From Cohnella panacarvi Gsoil 349 (GTDB taxonomy: Bacteria > Bacillota > Bacilli > Paenibacillales > Paenibacillaceae): 64,000 nt of DNA. The stretch lies in contig NZ_KI911563.1 of NCBI RefSeq assembly GCF_000515335.1, positions 1,461,598-1,525,597 of the forward strand, written 5' to 3'. Position numbers and translations under genes: made by a program. The notes below the pieces were generated by a model, which did no database searches, was not told where the DNA came from, and saw nothing but the letters and a program-made list of their open reading frames with translations. Below are positions 1 through 9,202 of this stretch, one piece after another (position 1 is the first letter of the stretch; each line of letters begins with the position of its first letter).

Positions 1-198
1 GGTATAAAGAATCGTAACTTCGTATGCTCCCCAGCCATTGATCGATTTGAATTGCTTCATGATGAGCCAAACAAGTAATATTTCCGATGCATATGAAAAA
101 AACTGGGCCAGTACACCCATAAAGAAAGATTTCCGATATTCCGCGACTCCCATAATTCTTAATTTGATAAACGTAAAGTATAAATCCAGGTAGCCCAT
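1..198 (-). CDS. ABC-2 type transporter permease, N-terminal part (runs off the window)
   Basis: The first 66 residues of a membrane protein start MGYLDLYFTFIKLRIMG and continue through one clear hydrophobic segment. The pattern (short amphipathic N-terminus, then a first membrane helix near residue 25) is that of the ABC-2/COG3694-type permeases found as pairs in lipopeptide and antibiotic exporters. The start follows a GGAGGG ribosome site only 6 bp after the stop of the preceding permease, so the two genes form one operon read leftward. The ATPase partner is not in the window and probably lies further left or is missing. Family assignment is by topology and neighbour, not by a diagnostic motif. 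Confidence 0.6.
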   Translation of the reverse strand, partial: MGYLDLYFTFIKLRIMGVAEYRKSFFMGVLAQFFSYASEILLVWLIMKQFKSINGWGAYEVTILYT

Positions 199-204
199 GA
201 ACCC

Positions 205-993
205 TTACCCTCCATACACCGAAATTCTATGATTGACTCTCCTCCAAACGATTCTCTCCACCGTATACAGCAAGATTAGCCAAAGTGCTTCTAATCCTAT
301 GATGTTCAGCGAGCTGCTGATGGAATATTTACTTAGATAGATTGCAATGGGTTCATAAAATACAAATCGAAACGGAAGCCAGCTGCATATATTAAATAAC
401 CATGACGGGTAGTACCACAATGGAATAACGGCCCCTGAAAACAAGTTGAACAATGCACCGGTAAAGAAAGGGAGATACCACGCAGTCTCCAACCAAAATG
501 CCGATAGACCAATTATGTAATTGATGTAAAAAGCAATGGCCACCCCCAATAGAAGGCTGCCTATGAACAGTATCCATTGCAACGGGTCATTCAAAGAAAT
601 AAATCCGTAAATGAGAGCGATCACGACGCACACCGGCAAATTGATCAGTACGGCTTGGAATAGATTTCTGCCCATGTCCTCGGCGAAAAGGTAACTTTTG
701 AAGTTGATCGGTTTAATAAAATCGGACGAGATGTTTCCGTTTTGAACTCTTTCCGAAATATTTCCGCTGATTTTGGACTTCGTTAGCGTCAAAATCACGG
801 AAGTCATTATCGAATAGCTTAGCATCTGTGGAAGGGAAACAACATTGGCAACTCCTTGACTCTGAAATAAAGCGGTCCATACATTGATTTGAATAAACAA
901 TGCAAACAAACTGGCCATAATGGAGAGGAAAAAATCCAATCGGTAGCTGTATCTCTCCTGGAACGCCTTTTTAATGAACTCGATGTATAACAT
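205..993 (-). CDS. ABC-2 type transporter permease
   Basis: A 262-residue protein with about six hydrophobic segments and the N-terminus MLYIEFIKKAFQERYSYR, typical of the second permease of COG4587/COG3694 exporter pairs. I place the start at 993, behind a GGGAGAG site, rather than at 1086: the 31 extra upstream codons look unlike the family and lie in what seems to be a deletion junction with the NRPS stub. It would form a heterodimeric membrane channel with the next gene, driven by an ATPase not seen here. The position directly behind an NRPS remnant suggests export of, or self-protection against, a peptide product; that role is inference. Confidence 0.65.
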   Translation of the reverse strand: MLYIEFIKKAFQERYSYRLDFFLSIMASLFALFIQINVWTALFQSQGVANVVSLPQMLSYSIMTSVILTLTKSKISGNISERVQNGNISSDFIKPINFKSYLFAEDMGRNLFQAVLINLPVCVVIALIYGFISLNDPLQWILFIGSLLLGVAIAFYINYIIGLSAFWLETAWYLPFFTGALFNLFSGAVIPLWYYPSWLFNICSWLPFRFVFYEPIAIYLSKYSISSSLNIIGLEALWLILLYTVERIVWRRVNHRISVYGG

Positions 994-1086
994 GCATCGC
1001 TCTCCCGGTATAGATCTTATTATGCGTAGTAAACAAATAAAGCCCCGAATTTTCAGTTTCCAAAGACCATTAAAGAAATAGACCAA

Positions 1087-1221
1087 CTAAGCTGCCTTTT
1101 GGAGTTGCTTGTAATTCAGCTTTTGATCACCGTAAATTATCGCAATGGATTCGGGAAATTTATTAACTTGTTCCTTGAATTTATTGTGGAGACAAACTGT
1201 ATTTTGTTCATTTCCAAACAT
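1087..1221 (-). pseudogene. Truncated NRPS adenylation-domain start
   Basis: Forty-four codons begin MFGNEQNTVCLHNKFKEQ and continue with PESIAIIYGDQKLNYKQL. This matches the opening of an NRPS adenylation domain (consensus of the type LHxxFExQ..PdxiAv.ygdqxLTYxeLN). The reading frame then stops after about 43 residues, where a functional module needs over 500. A good AAGGAGGAAGG ribosome site precedes the ATG, and about 200 bp of AT-rich sequence upstream could hold the old promoter. The simplest reading is that an NRPS gene was deleted, leaving its start fused close to the ABC-2 permease genes. An independent small protein is possible but less likely. Confidence 0.7.
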
Positions 1222-1470
1222 TGCACCTTCCTCCTTTAAAATTACTCCTCTCCAATAATTCGACTTTTTGTGCACATTTCCCCTATGGAAAGTATAGGAA
1301 ATACTTAAATAATTAAATATTCTATTTGTACCGAAAAATGTTTATAAACCAGATAATATTTATTTGCAGAAAGTCTCATCGATATTAATTTTTTTTTTAT
1401 TACCGCACTTTTTTTGAAAAATTCATCCACTTCATCAAACAGTAATTTATAGATGTTCATTTCAATGTTT

Positions 1471-1772
1471 GAGTCTAAACCAGGCGTCGATTATGTCGAG
1501 ACGGAAATTAATATTGCTGGGCTTAAGCGTATGCTCTTCGAGGAATTGGAGCTTCCGCGATTAGAGCAGAAAGATAAGCGAGTCATGATCGACAACGAAA
1601 TCATCTTAAACGACGTCCGCAAAAAAGATAGAAATCGTGTTCGTCACGCACCATACGGAGACGAAAGGAGTAACCGAGGAGGAGTTTTTTACGCGGGGAG
1701 AAAGCGGTGGGACGATCTGTTCGTCAGCCTACGTCAAGGCGCTTGAAATCGATGCCAGATATCCCGATTTCT
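1471..1772 (+). pseudogene. yhbH: yhbH (DUF444) internal fragment, copy 1, internally deleted and frameshifted
   Basis: The frame from about 1471 to 1627 encodes KPGVDYVETEINIAGLKRM followed by LFEELELPRLEQKDKR and NDVRKK, matching the middle of the sporulation protein YhbH (about residues 125-185 of the roughly 390-residue family). At about 1631 the match jumps into another frame with [31 protein letters not shown] and AYVKALEI, about residues 265-312. Some 70-80 codons are thus missing and the frame is broken. The match stops at about 1772, just before the stop of the convergent recombinase pseudogene. The DNA differs at many third positions from the corresponding part of the fragment at 22877, so it is a separate, diverged copy. 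Confidence 0.8.
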
Positions 1773-1813
1773 CTTTTTATTCCGCAATAGATTCACCTTA
1801 TTCGATCAAAGTG

Positions 1814-3357
1814 TCATTTTACAAGCCAATCGAAACTATACGTATAAATCACCTCTATATCACCACTCTTGTACAAAATACTTTTAATTAGCTCATGAAA
1901 CAAACCTCTTATCCGTTCATTTTCTACGTTCAGTTCGCGAAATTCCTCAAAAATATATTGTAAGGAAGAGACTTCGGCATCTGATTTCTGTAGGTTTGCC
2001 ATTCTTTGATTCACGATTTCGCATTCCTCATGGGCTATCTTTATTTGCTGTTTCTTGGCTAGCATTTCCCTAGTGTATACATCTTCCGGAAAAAGCTCTC
2101 TTTGCTGAAATAAATCCATTTGATCTTTGGTCAGCTTTTGAATCCTTTTATTTATGGATTTTATTTCGTCTTCAAGTCTACCAAGCTCATTGCCAACCAC
2201 GACTTTCATCGTGAAAATGTCAGATGGAATATCCTGAAGCTTTTTTCGTACCAAATTTATTACAGCTGCTTCGAGTTCATCTGCCCTCACATTGGCTTGA
2301 TCACATCTATGCCTGCCGTATTTGTGGTAGGTTTTACAGATGTAATAACGGTATTCCTTCCCGTTAAAAGTCCGCTTCTGACATACAATCCCTTCCTTGC
2401 ACTTGCCGCAAAATAAAATACCAGTTAAGGGATGATACGCTCTCCCTGGTGACCGTTTGTGTCCCCTCGAAAACAAAATTTGCTGTGCTTTATAGAAGAC
2501 GGCACGATCAATAAGCGGCTCATGAGCATTTTCAACGACGTTCCACTCTTCTTTAGCTGTTTTTATTTGGACTTTTCGCTTAGTCATTTTTCCGTCATCT
2601 TCGTATTCGCGCTGAAGCATGTTACGCAGCTTACCGTGAACCACATTTCCAATGTAGGCTGGGTTCCTTAGTACTTGATTAACGGTCTCACGGCACCACA
2701 AAGATCCGTTCTTTGACCGTTAACCTTGATTATTCAGATAGACCGCAATCTTGAAGGTGCCTATGCCTTCATTTACGTATAGGTCAAAAATCGTCTTAGG
2801 GATATGCTTCCAATCCGGATCGACCTCGAGCTTTTTGTAGCCGGATTAACAACATATCCAATCGGGGCTCGCCCCCCCCACTGTCCACGCCTTGCTTTTT
2901 GTTTTCTGGCGCTGCTCACGCGAGCTGATATTTTCTTACTCTCTTGTTCGGATAGTACCGACAAAATATCGAACGTGATGTTGTCTTTATTCAAGGTATC
3001 GTAATTGTCATTGATCGCGACAACCCGAACTCCGTACCGTTCGAACATGCCGATGATCGCGGGGTTTTCCTGCTTGTCTCTACCTACGCGGCTGGCTTCT
3101 TTGAACACAATCAGCTTGAATTTATGTTCGCGAGCATCTTTAATGGCTTGTTTCATTCCTGCACGATTAAACATGCTCGTGTAATACCCCGAGACGGCCT
3201 CATCCCGATATATTAGAAGATCCTCAGTATCGTATTGAGGACCTAATCGGCTTATATATTCCTGGCACTGACCGACTTGATTCTCTATGGAGTCGCCTTG
3301 TTTGTCCGTACTCACCCTCGCATATACTGCGCATTTTATTTTTTCGGAGGAAGACAA
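1814..3357 (-). pseudogene. Large serine recombinase, copy 1, inactivated
   Basis: This is a second version of the recombinase at 21082-22650. It starts with TTG ([20 protein letters not shown], holding the catalytic Ser of the resolvase domain) and has SRVGRDKQENP. It carries the zinc-ribbon recombinase domain (CGKCKEGIVCQKR, YYICKTYHKYG) and a C-terminal coiled coil. Two lesions break it: the A-run at 2832-2836 is one base shorter than in copy 2 and shifts the frame after IGYVVNPATK, and an in-frame TAA lies at 2720-2722 where copy 2 has a Tyr codon (NQGYRSKNG). It ends next to the yhbH fragment at 1772. Family: SpoIVCA/phage-type large serine integrases. Confidence 0.9.
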
Positions 3358-3406
3358 GACTCTCGCCTCCTCCCTTGATCATCCACTTGAGAGCGAATAG
3401 AAATCT

Positions 3407-3508
3407 CTATCTCGATTCCGTATGTTCTTCGCCGTATTCCTTTACCTTCTCGACCAACCATTCCTCGATGGGAGCATCGCCTTCCCGCTCCGTAAAGGTA
3501 AACTTCAT
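3407..3508 (-). pseudogene. Small ORF ahead of recombinase copy 1, frameshifted
   Basis: An ATG behind GGGGGAGAGGCG opens [20 protein letters not shown], nearly identical to the start of the 56-codon ORF before recombinase copy 2. After VKEYGE a single-base loss sends the frame to a stop at residue 34. The downstream out-of-frame sequence still encodes TYGIEIEI and IRS as in copy 2, showing that the longer frame was the ancestral one. Confidence 0.6.
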
Positions 3509-3699
3509 CGCCTCTCCCCCATACGTTCAGTTACTTCAATGTATGAAGGAGACGACTTGTCACATTCCGTTAATTACGCCAAACCCATATCCTTGAGTGT
3601 TGCATAACTAACTAAAGCTTACGGGAGGTGAAGCGTGATATGCTCCCCTTACAGTAGACAGGTGAAATAATAAAACCTGCTACTGTAAGGGGAGTTTTC

Positions 3700-4377
3700 A
3701 TGACTAGAGGAAAACTTAATGCCTCGGAGAAGATGGCTATTCTAATAGCAATATCAAACGGAGAAATTAGTGTTTCGGCTGCAGCGAATAAATACGGGAT
3801 TCAAAGAACAACCCTGGCGAGATGGCAGCGTGGTTACAAGCTTTGGGGATATGAAGGGTTGGGGCATCGTGCACGTTACCGGAGTTACAATGCTGAGCTC
3901 AAGCTTCAGGCGGTGAAGGATTATCTTGAGGGTGGGCTGTCCCAATACCAAATTATTGATAAATATGAGATTGCCAGCACGAAGCAGCTCTATAACTGGA
4001 TAAGGAAGTATAATGGTCATATGCGCTTGAACACCTATACTGGGGGAACAAAGACGATGACCAAAGGACGTTCTACAACATGGCAGGAAAGGCTCGACAT
4101 TGTCTTGTACTGCCTTGCAAATAAACAGGACTATAAGCAGGCAGCGAGCCAATTCAAGGTCTCGTACCAACAAGTTTATGGATGGGTAAAGAAGTATGAG
4201 ACTGGTGGCGAGGATGCTTTACGAGACGGCAGAGGACGCAAGAAGGCTCCTGAAGAGTTAACCGAGGCGGATCAGCAAAAGCTCGCGATAAAGAAGCTGG
4301 AGTATGAAATGGAGCGTCTTAGAGCGGAGAATGCCTTCTTAAAAAAGTTACAAGAGTTCCAAAGGAGGCGTCGCTAA
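3700..4377 (+). CDS. IS3-family transposase OrfA
   Basis: A 225-residue protein with two helix-turn-helix units (about residues 10-60 and 128-180; KYGIQRTTLARWQRGYKLW and FKVSYQQVYGWVKKYE) and a C-terminal leucine-zipper stretch (KKLEYEMERLRAENAFLKKL). This is the DNA-binding half of the transposase and recognises the element's ends. It ends in a TAA at 4375-4377, downstream of the frameshift signal at 4341-4347. The long two-HTH form is that of IS150-type members. Confidence 0.93.
   Translation: MTRGKLNASEKMAILIAISNGEISVSAAANKYGIQRTTLARWQRGYKLWGYEGLGHRARYRSYNAELKLQAVKDYLEGGLSQYQIIDKYEIASTKQLYNWIRKYNGHMRLNTYTGGTKTMTKGRSTTWQERLDIVLYCLANKQDYKQAASQFKVSYQQVYGWVKKYETGGEDALRDGRGRKKAPEELTEADQQKLAIKKLEYEMERLRAENAFLKKLQEFQRRRR
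4341..4347 (+). promoter_or_regulatory. Programmed -1 frameshift site (A AAA AAG)
   Basis: The slippery heptamer lies near the end of orfA. Slipping back one base after it opens the frame that runs without a stop into orfB, giving the OrfAB fusion transposase typical of IS3 elements. Confidence 0.75.
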
Positions 4378-4418
4378 GCCAACATCGTCAGGAGAACGTC
4401 TATCTCGCGATACAGGCC

Positions 4419-5255
4419 GTGCAACAGGCAGAGTCGCTCAGCATACAGCTTCTGTGCGAAGTTGCAGGGATTCCAAGATCCAGTTACTACAAGTGGCTTA
4501 GCCATAAGCCAAGTCAGCGGGAACTGGAGAACCAGGAGCTGGCGGAAGTCATGATGTCCATCTACAGGAAGGTCGAGGGAACTTTCGGCTACCGCCAACT
4601 CACGCTGCATATGTGCAGTAAGCTGCAGAAGCCTATTAACCACAAACGCGTGCAGCGTTTAATGAAGATTAAGGGAATCCAGTCGGTGATCCGCCGAAAG
4701 AAAAAGAAATATCCTCGCTCCACCCCTCAGCATGTGGCCGAAAATCTGCTAAATCGCAAGTTTCAAGCGGATGCGCCTAATGAGAAATGGGTAACGGACG
4801 TAACGGAATTCAAATACGGTCATGGCCAGAAGGCTTATCTAAGCGCGATTCTAGACCTCCATGATAATTCGATTGTGTCCTACGTGCTGGGGCACTCCAA
4901 CAACAATCCGCTGGTGTTTAAGACGTTGGAATTAGCACTGGAAACTGCGTCCGGGAGTAAGCCTATGATTCACAGCGACCGAGGCTACCAATACACTTCA
5001 ACGGACTTTAAAGAAAAGTTGGAAGCCGCCAACATGAAGCAGAGCATGTCCCGAGTTGGCCGATGCATCGATAACGGACCAATGGAGTCGTTCTGGGGTA
5101 CGTTGAAGTGTGAGAAGTATTATTTACATAAATACCAAACCTTTGAGCAATTAAAGGACGACATTGTAGATTACATTTACTTCTACAACTACGAACGATT
5201 GCAGAAAAAACTACACGGCCTCAGCCCCATGGAATACAGGGCTAAGGCCGCATAA
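4419..5255 (+). CDS. IS3-family transposase OrfB (DDE integrase domain)
   Basis: 278 residues from the first GTG; the frame is open from the slippery site at 4341, so the natural product is probably the OrfAB fusion. An HTH_21 region (ELAEVMMSIYRKVEGTFGYR) is followed by the rve integrase core. Catalytic residues are visible as WVTDVTEF (Asp), IHSDRGYQY (Asp) and DNGPMESFWG (Glu). The gene is intact to the HGLSPMEYR end, so the copy could be active. Confidence 0.93.
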   Translation: MQQAESLSIQLLCEVAGIPRSSYYKWLSHKPSQRELENQELAEVMMSIYRKVEGTFGYRQLTLHMCSKLQKPINHKRVQRLMKIKGIQSVIRRKKKKYPRSTPQHVAENLLNRKFQADAPNEKWVTDVTEFKYGHGQKAYLSAILDLHDNSIVSYVLGHSNNNPLVFKTLELALETASGSKPMIHSDRGYQYTSTDFKEKLEAANMKQSMSRVGRCIDNGPMESFWGTLKCEKYYLHKYQTFEQLKDDIVDYIYFYNYERLQKKLHGLSPMEYRAKAA

Positions 5256-5306
5256 TAGATCTTTATTTTTTGTACTGTCTACTTGACGGGGTGCAGTTCA
5301 GCGGCG

Positions 5307-5550
5307 ATGACGGAGCCGCTTTTTTATTGTTTCTAAGGAAGATTGGTCCCTGCACCGCAAAGGTTATCTGGATCAAAGCCGTCACCGAGAGAAAGCCCGC
5401 GAAGCGATCAAGCAGAACCTTCCCGACCTTGTTACGGACGAAAGCATCCTAGCCTCCAACGGAAAGCAGATCATCAAGATTCCCATTCGAAGCCTAGACG
5501 AAAATCGCTTCATCTTTAACTACAATAAATCCAAGCACATCGGCCAAGGC
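5307..5550 (+). pseudogene. yhbH: yhbH (DUF444) N-terminal fragment
   Basis: From the ATG at 5307 the sequence reads MTEPLF, then [46 protein letters not shown] and NKSKHIGQG, the first 80 or so residues of YhbH, a sigma-E controlled sporulation protein. The T-run at 5320-5325 is six long and shifts the frame after codon 5; five T would restore it. Homology stops exactly at 5550 and the convergent permease pseudogene begins at the next base. The native ribosome site is replaced by the IS end. Remaining parts of yhbH lie at 1471-1772 and 22877-23374. Confidence 0.85.
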
Positions 5551-6190
5551 TCGATCTTCTCGTTTCCAATCAGATAGACGATAAGCGACGGTAACTTGAC
5601 AGGAGCATGGACGCTGCGAAGATTCCCCAATCGAAAACGCCGACAGTGATAGGCCGGAAATGATCCTTGGAGGCAATAATAAAGGCTAACGGAAACTCGT
5701 TCCAGATTCGCATGAACACCAGCACGCTTTGCGTTACGAGCGCGGGCAAGACGATAGGCATAATGATTCGGAAGAAAGTCTGATACACGTTCGTGCCGTC
5801 TATGCAGGCGGCCTCTTCCAGCTCTTTGGGCAAAGAGCGGAGAAACGCATACAGCATGAGCACGCAGGAAGCGAGGGAGAATCCGGTATACGGCAGTATG
5901 AGACCCAGATAGCTCTCTTGGAGATGAAGCTCCTTGATCGATTGGAATAACGGGATGACAACGACTTCAATGGGCACGATCAAACCGAGAGAGATATAGA
6001 TCAGAACCGTTGAATTAAACTTCCACTTCATGCGACTCAAACAGTAAGCGAGCATGCTTCCCGTTACCAGCGTGATGGCAATCGTCCCGGAGGCATAAAT
6101 CAAGCTGTTCTTGAAGTACACGAAAAAATGATACTTCGACAACGCTTAGCTAAAATGGTGCCAATCCCAGGATTCCGGGATTCCGAACTT
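5551..6190 (-). pseudogene. Sugar ABC transporter permease (MalG type), truncated at both ends
   Basis: Read leftward, GIPESWDWHHFS leads into ALSKYHFFVYFKNSLIYASG. The usual MalG core follows: FNSTVLIYISLGLIVPIEVV, the EAA loop as LPKELEEAACIDGTNVYQTF, MRIWNEFPLAFI and FAASM. The N-terminal third is missing, a TAA interrupts at 6146-6148, and a frameshift near 5605 precedes [15 protein letters not shown], after which the last dozen residues are cut off at the yhbH junction (5550/5551). It is not functional. It belonged to a transporter separate from the intact one at 9203-12358. Confidence 0.85.
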
Positions 6191-6750
6191 GCAGCGATTT
6201 AAATTCGATCTCCGCATTCGTCCTCTGCTCTTCTGCGTTCTCGGCTCTATACGAGCTTCTGGCATTCATACGTCCGGTACGAATATCCCTCATCGTTCTG
6301 GCGAGCCGGAAAATCGGCCTTGTGATCGAACGGGACAACAGGAAAGAGACGGCCGGCGCCAGCAACAAACACAGTGCACCGATTCGAATGATGACTTGGT
6401 TTATTTCTTTGCGTTCCTCCGTCGTGAATAAAGCTAGCTTCTTCCCCGTTCAAATCAAGACCCGATATGGCAGTCGCCTCGTAATAGTCCCGAAACAGGC
6501 TAGCTTTGTTATGCGAGGAAATGATTTGCCCGTTGCGATCTGGAATAAAAAATCTGCCCCCCTTATAATTCATTTCTTTGTCGTATATGGATGCGATTAC
6601 GGCTTCTTCTATATACAAGACGACCATTCCAATCGTCTTTCCGGTATCTTTGTGAATGACGGTTTTGGTTACGGCAAATACATCTGCGAAATCCATGCCA
6701 CCGATATACCTTCTCCGATAACCATATTAAAATCCGTTTCACCTAGTTAG
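6191..6750 (-). pseudogene. YesM-type sensor histidine kinase remnant
   Basis: The fragment retains the end of an extracellular Cache-like sensor (FADVFAVTKTVIHKDTGKT, FIPDRNGQIISSHN), a membrane helix (LLLAPAVSFLLSRSI) and the HAMP segment (TRPIFRLARTMRDIRTG). A frameshift near 6420 separates sensor and helix. It stops at IEFKSLQ, right where the phospho-acceptor box (consensus QINPHFLYN) should begin. At that point it is fused to the permease remnant, so one deletion removed the kinase core, the response regulator, the binding protein and one permease of an old sugar-uptake locus. Confidence 0.8.
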
Positions 6751-6752
6751 GC

Positions 6753-9185
6753 TTAAAATAACACCTCTATGGTTTGTCCCGCGTAAGTGACATCTTTTAC
6801 TTTTGGGGCCTCCGGACTTACGGTGCCATTCGACTCGAACAGTAAAACGATTAACTCACGCTGGGTTCTCAATCCGGGATAAGACCCCTCTCTCTCCTCG
6901 ATCGTGAAGATTCTACGCCCTTCGTCCCAATGCATCCTCGATACTGCGAATCTCCCCTCCTCATAACCATAGTTGTCGCCTTCGTCTTCATAATAATCAA
7001 AGGACCCGTCTTGACCCGCGTATATTCGAATATATAGGCGATCGCTTGAACGATCATCGGCGAATTGAACATCGTCCCCTAACGGAATGATCGAACCTGA
7101 ACGAACGTATACGGGAATGTGTTCCAGGCGTGCCTCTGCTTCAATCTTCTGCCCGCCTTCGTATACCCGATGACTCCAGAAGTCAAACCAAGATGAACCC
7201 TCCGGTAAATAAACCGTTCTTGTTTTTTCGACGTCCTCGAGAGGTTCGGAACCAACATCGTAATACATAGGCACGGTTACCGGATTGACAAGCAAGGCCG
7301 GGCCGAACATGTACTGATCCTTAATATCGTAGGTGTTTGCATCGTGACGGAAATCAAAGGGCAAGGCTCGCATTAGGGTATAATCGTCGCGATAGACGCG
7401 AAACGCCAAGGAATAAATATAAGGCAGCAACCTATATCTTAATCGAAGGTAGAACGTAAGCGTTTCATAGAATGGTTCATTCGGTTCGCCGAATTGCCAA
7501 ATTTCGCGAGGCGTATCCGTTCCATGAGATCGGAACATCGGCAGAAAAGCTCCGTATTGAAACCACCGTACGTATAATTCCCGGTACCCCATGTCCTGAA
7601 CGCCGTCATTGTAATCTCCGTTCCAGAACCAAAGATCGGGCTTATTCTGAACAAAGAATCCGCCTATGTCGAGAGTCCAGTAGGGGGAGCCGGTTGCGCA
7701 GAAATTAAGTCCGTCGGGAATTTGCTTTCGCAGCGTTTCCCAATTCGCGGATATGTCGCCAGACCAGGTAATTGTCCCGTATCTATGCTGCCCCGCATAG
7801 GCTGAACGAGTTAAATTGACCACGCGTTTGCTCTCGGTCGCGCGGCGTTGTCCTTCAAAGATGCCACGAGAATGGAGTAATGAATAGGCGTTGATCAACT
7901 CGGGATCCAAATAGAGTTTCGCTTCCTCCGTATTGATGCGCATCCGCTCCTCCGGATCGGGCTTAACCGCTCCCTTCCAATCCGCTTCGAACGGCTCCGT
8001 GCAATCGCACCACCATGCGTCGATGCCGTGCGAGAACAATCCTTCGTTGGCTTGTTTCCAGTACAAATCGCGAGCTTTTTCCTGGAATGCATCGTAGTTG
8101 GCATGATTCCCGAGCAAACCGTTTTGTTCGGCCATCTCCCTATGATTATCGCTGTTAGGGTTCATAATCGGCCAGATAGAAACCATGAGGCGTGTATCCA
8201 GGCCGTGAAGATCCTCCATCATTTGCTTCGGATTCGGAAAACGTTCCGGGTCAAGCGTCTTCTGTCCCCAAAGCTCGCCGGTCCAAGATTTCCAATCCAA
8301 GACGATACAGTCGATAGGCAAACGGCGGGAACGATATTCGCGGACGGTCTCGATCAACTCGCGTTGCGACGCGTAGCGCTCCTTGGATTGAACATATCCG
8401 TATGCCCATTTCGGAAGCATAGGAGCCTTCCCCGTTAAATACCGTATTCCTTGAACAACTTCATCCAGCTCCGGGCCGTATATGAAGTAGAAGTCCATCT
8501 CGTTATCTACATCGGTCGACAAATAGGAACCGAAAGCATCGTCATGGAAGGTCATTAAGGAGTAGCTATCCACTAAGACTCCGTAGCCCTGCGTCGACAC
8601 GATAACCGGAACTACCGCCTTCATATTTTGCTGATAAAGAAATTGGTGCTGCCCCCGCAAGTTGAACATGCCCTCTTCATGCGATCCGAGCCCGTACAAG
8701 GCTTCCCCGTCCGACCATTCGAACTCAAGCTTCGTACGGTAAGCTTTCCTATCTACGACCTTCTTTATATTGTCCGCTCTGACTCGTAACCCATCTGCCC
8801 CTTGCCCGGTTTCCAGCACGGCGTTCTCGTCAAATACGGTTTTCACAACATCGACAGGGTCCAGCGTTTTCCCGCCTCTGGATGGCTCTTTCGTCAACAA
8901 AACGCCATTGGAATCGTAGTAGGTAAATGCGGCTGTTTTTTTATCGACTAGAACGACGACGCTCGTCGTGCAAAACTTCAAATGATCGCTTTCGTCCTTA
9001 ACGGAGAAGTGAACGTCCTTACCCGGATTTCGAACAATCATCAGGCTTTCCTCAGTGCCGAAAGCCGGCTCCTTGGTGAACCGAATACGGACGATGCTAT
9101 TCGATTCCGGCGTAAGCTTCATTGTCCCTTCGGTCGTTTCAATGAATAGTCCGTCCGGCAACGTCGCGTGGTTTATGATTGGCAT
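6753..9185 (-). CDS. GH31 family glycosidase, alpha-xylosidase-like
   Basis: An intact 810-residue enzyme with no signal peptide, so probably cytoplasmic. It has the N-terminal GH31 beta-sandwich, the catalytic barrel (about 255-570) and C-terminal beta domains. The nucleophile is predicted as D394 in WWCDCTEPFE and the acid/base as D477 in WSGDISANWE. The WWCDCTEP version resembles GH31 alpha-xylosidases more than alpha-glucosidases, though substrate cannot be fixed from sequence. It would release xylose from imported xyloglucan-type oligosaccharides. It is the last gene of the ABC transporter operon (17 bp after the permease), with an AAGGGGG ribosome site. Confidence 0.88.
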   Translation of the reverse strand: MPIINHATLPDGLFIETTEGTMKLTPESNSIVRIRFTKEPAFGTEESLMIVRNPGKDVHFSVKDESDHLKFCTTSVVVLVDKKTAAFTYYDSNGVLLTKEPSRGGKTLDPVDVVKTVFDENAVLETGQGADGLRVRADNIKKVVDRKAYRTKLEFEWSDGEALYGLGSHEEGMFNLRGQHQFLYQQNMKAVVPVIVSTQGYGVLVDSYSLMTFHDDAFGSYLSTDVDNEMDFYFIYGPELDEVVQGIRYLTGKAPMLPKWAYGYVQSKERYASQRELIETVREYRSRRLPIDCIVLDWKSWTGELWGQKTLDPERFPNPKQMMEDLHGLDTRLMVSIWPIMNPNSDNHREMAEQNGLLGNHANYDAFQEKARDLYWKQANEGLFSHGIDAWWCDCTEPFEADWKGAVKPDPEERMRINTEEAKLYLDPELINAYSLLHSRGIFEGQRRATESKRVVNLTRSAYAGQHRYGTITWSGDISANWETLRKQIPDGLNFCATGSPYWTLDIGGFFVQNKPDLWFWNGDYNDGVQDMGYRELYVRWFQYGAFLPMFRSHGTDTPREIWQFGEPNEPFYETLTFYLRLRYRLLPYIYSLAFRVYRDDYTLMRALPFDFRHDANTYDIKDQYMFGPALLVNPVTVPMYYDVGSEPLEDVEKTRTVYLPEGSSWFDFWSHRVYEGGQKIEAEARLEHIPVYVRSGSIIPLGDDVQFADDRSSDRLYIRIYAGQDGSFDYYEDEGDNYGYEEGRFAVSRMHWDEGRRIFTIEEREGSYPGLRTQRELIVLLFESNGTVSPEAPKVKDVTYAGQTIEVLF

Positions 9186-9202
9186 CTTATCCCCCTCTTC
9201 CC

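Larger units (their letters stand above)
3641..5295 (+). mobile_element. IS3-family insertion sequence (IS150-like), complete
   Basis: The 1655-bp element is bounded by imperfect inverted repeats: the left end reads TGCTCCCCTTACAGTAGACA and the right end, read inward, TGCACCCCGTCAAGTAGACA. It carries orfA and orfB with a slippery A6G between them, the standard IS3 plan. No short direct duplication is visible at the outer ends (ATA on the left, GTT on the right), which fits rearrangement of one flank after insertion. The right end lies only 11 bp before the ATG of the yhbH N-terminal fragment, so the insertion or later deletion removed that gene's ribosome site. Confidence 0.9.

Noticed and set aside
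1453..1746. Intact 97-codon gene at the left end
   Set aside because: It is a chimera of a yhbH middle piece and out-of-frame yhbH C-terminal DNA, so it is annotated as a pseudogene.
3641..5295. Target-site duplication of the IS3 element
   Set aside because: The bases next to the two ends differ (ATA and GTT), so none can be claimed.
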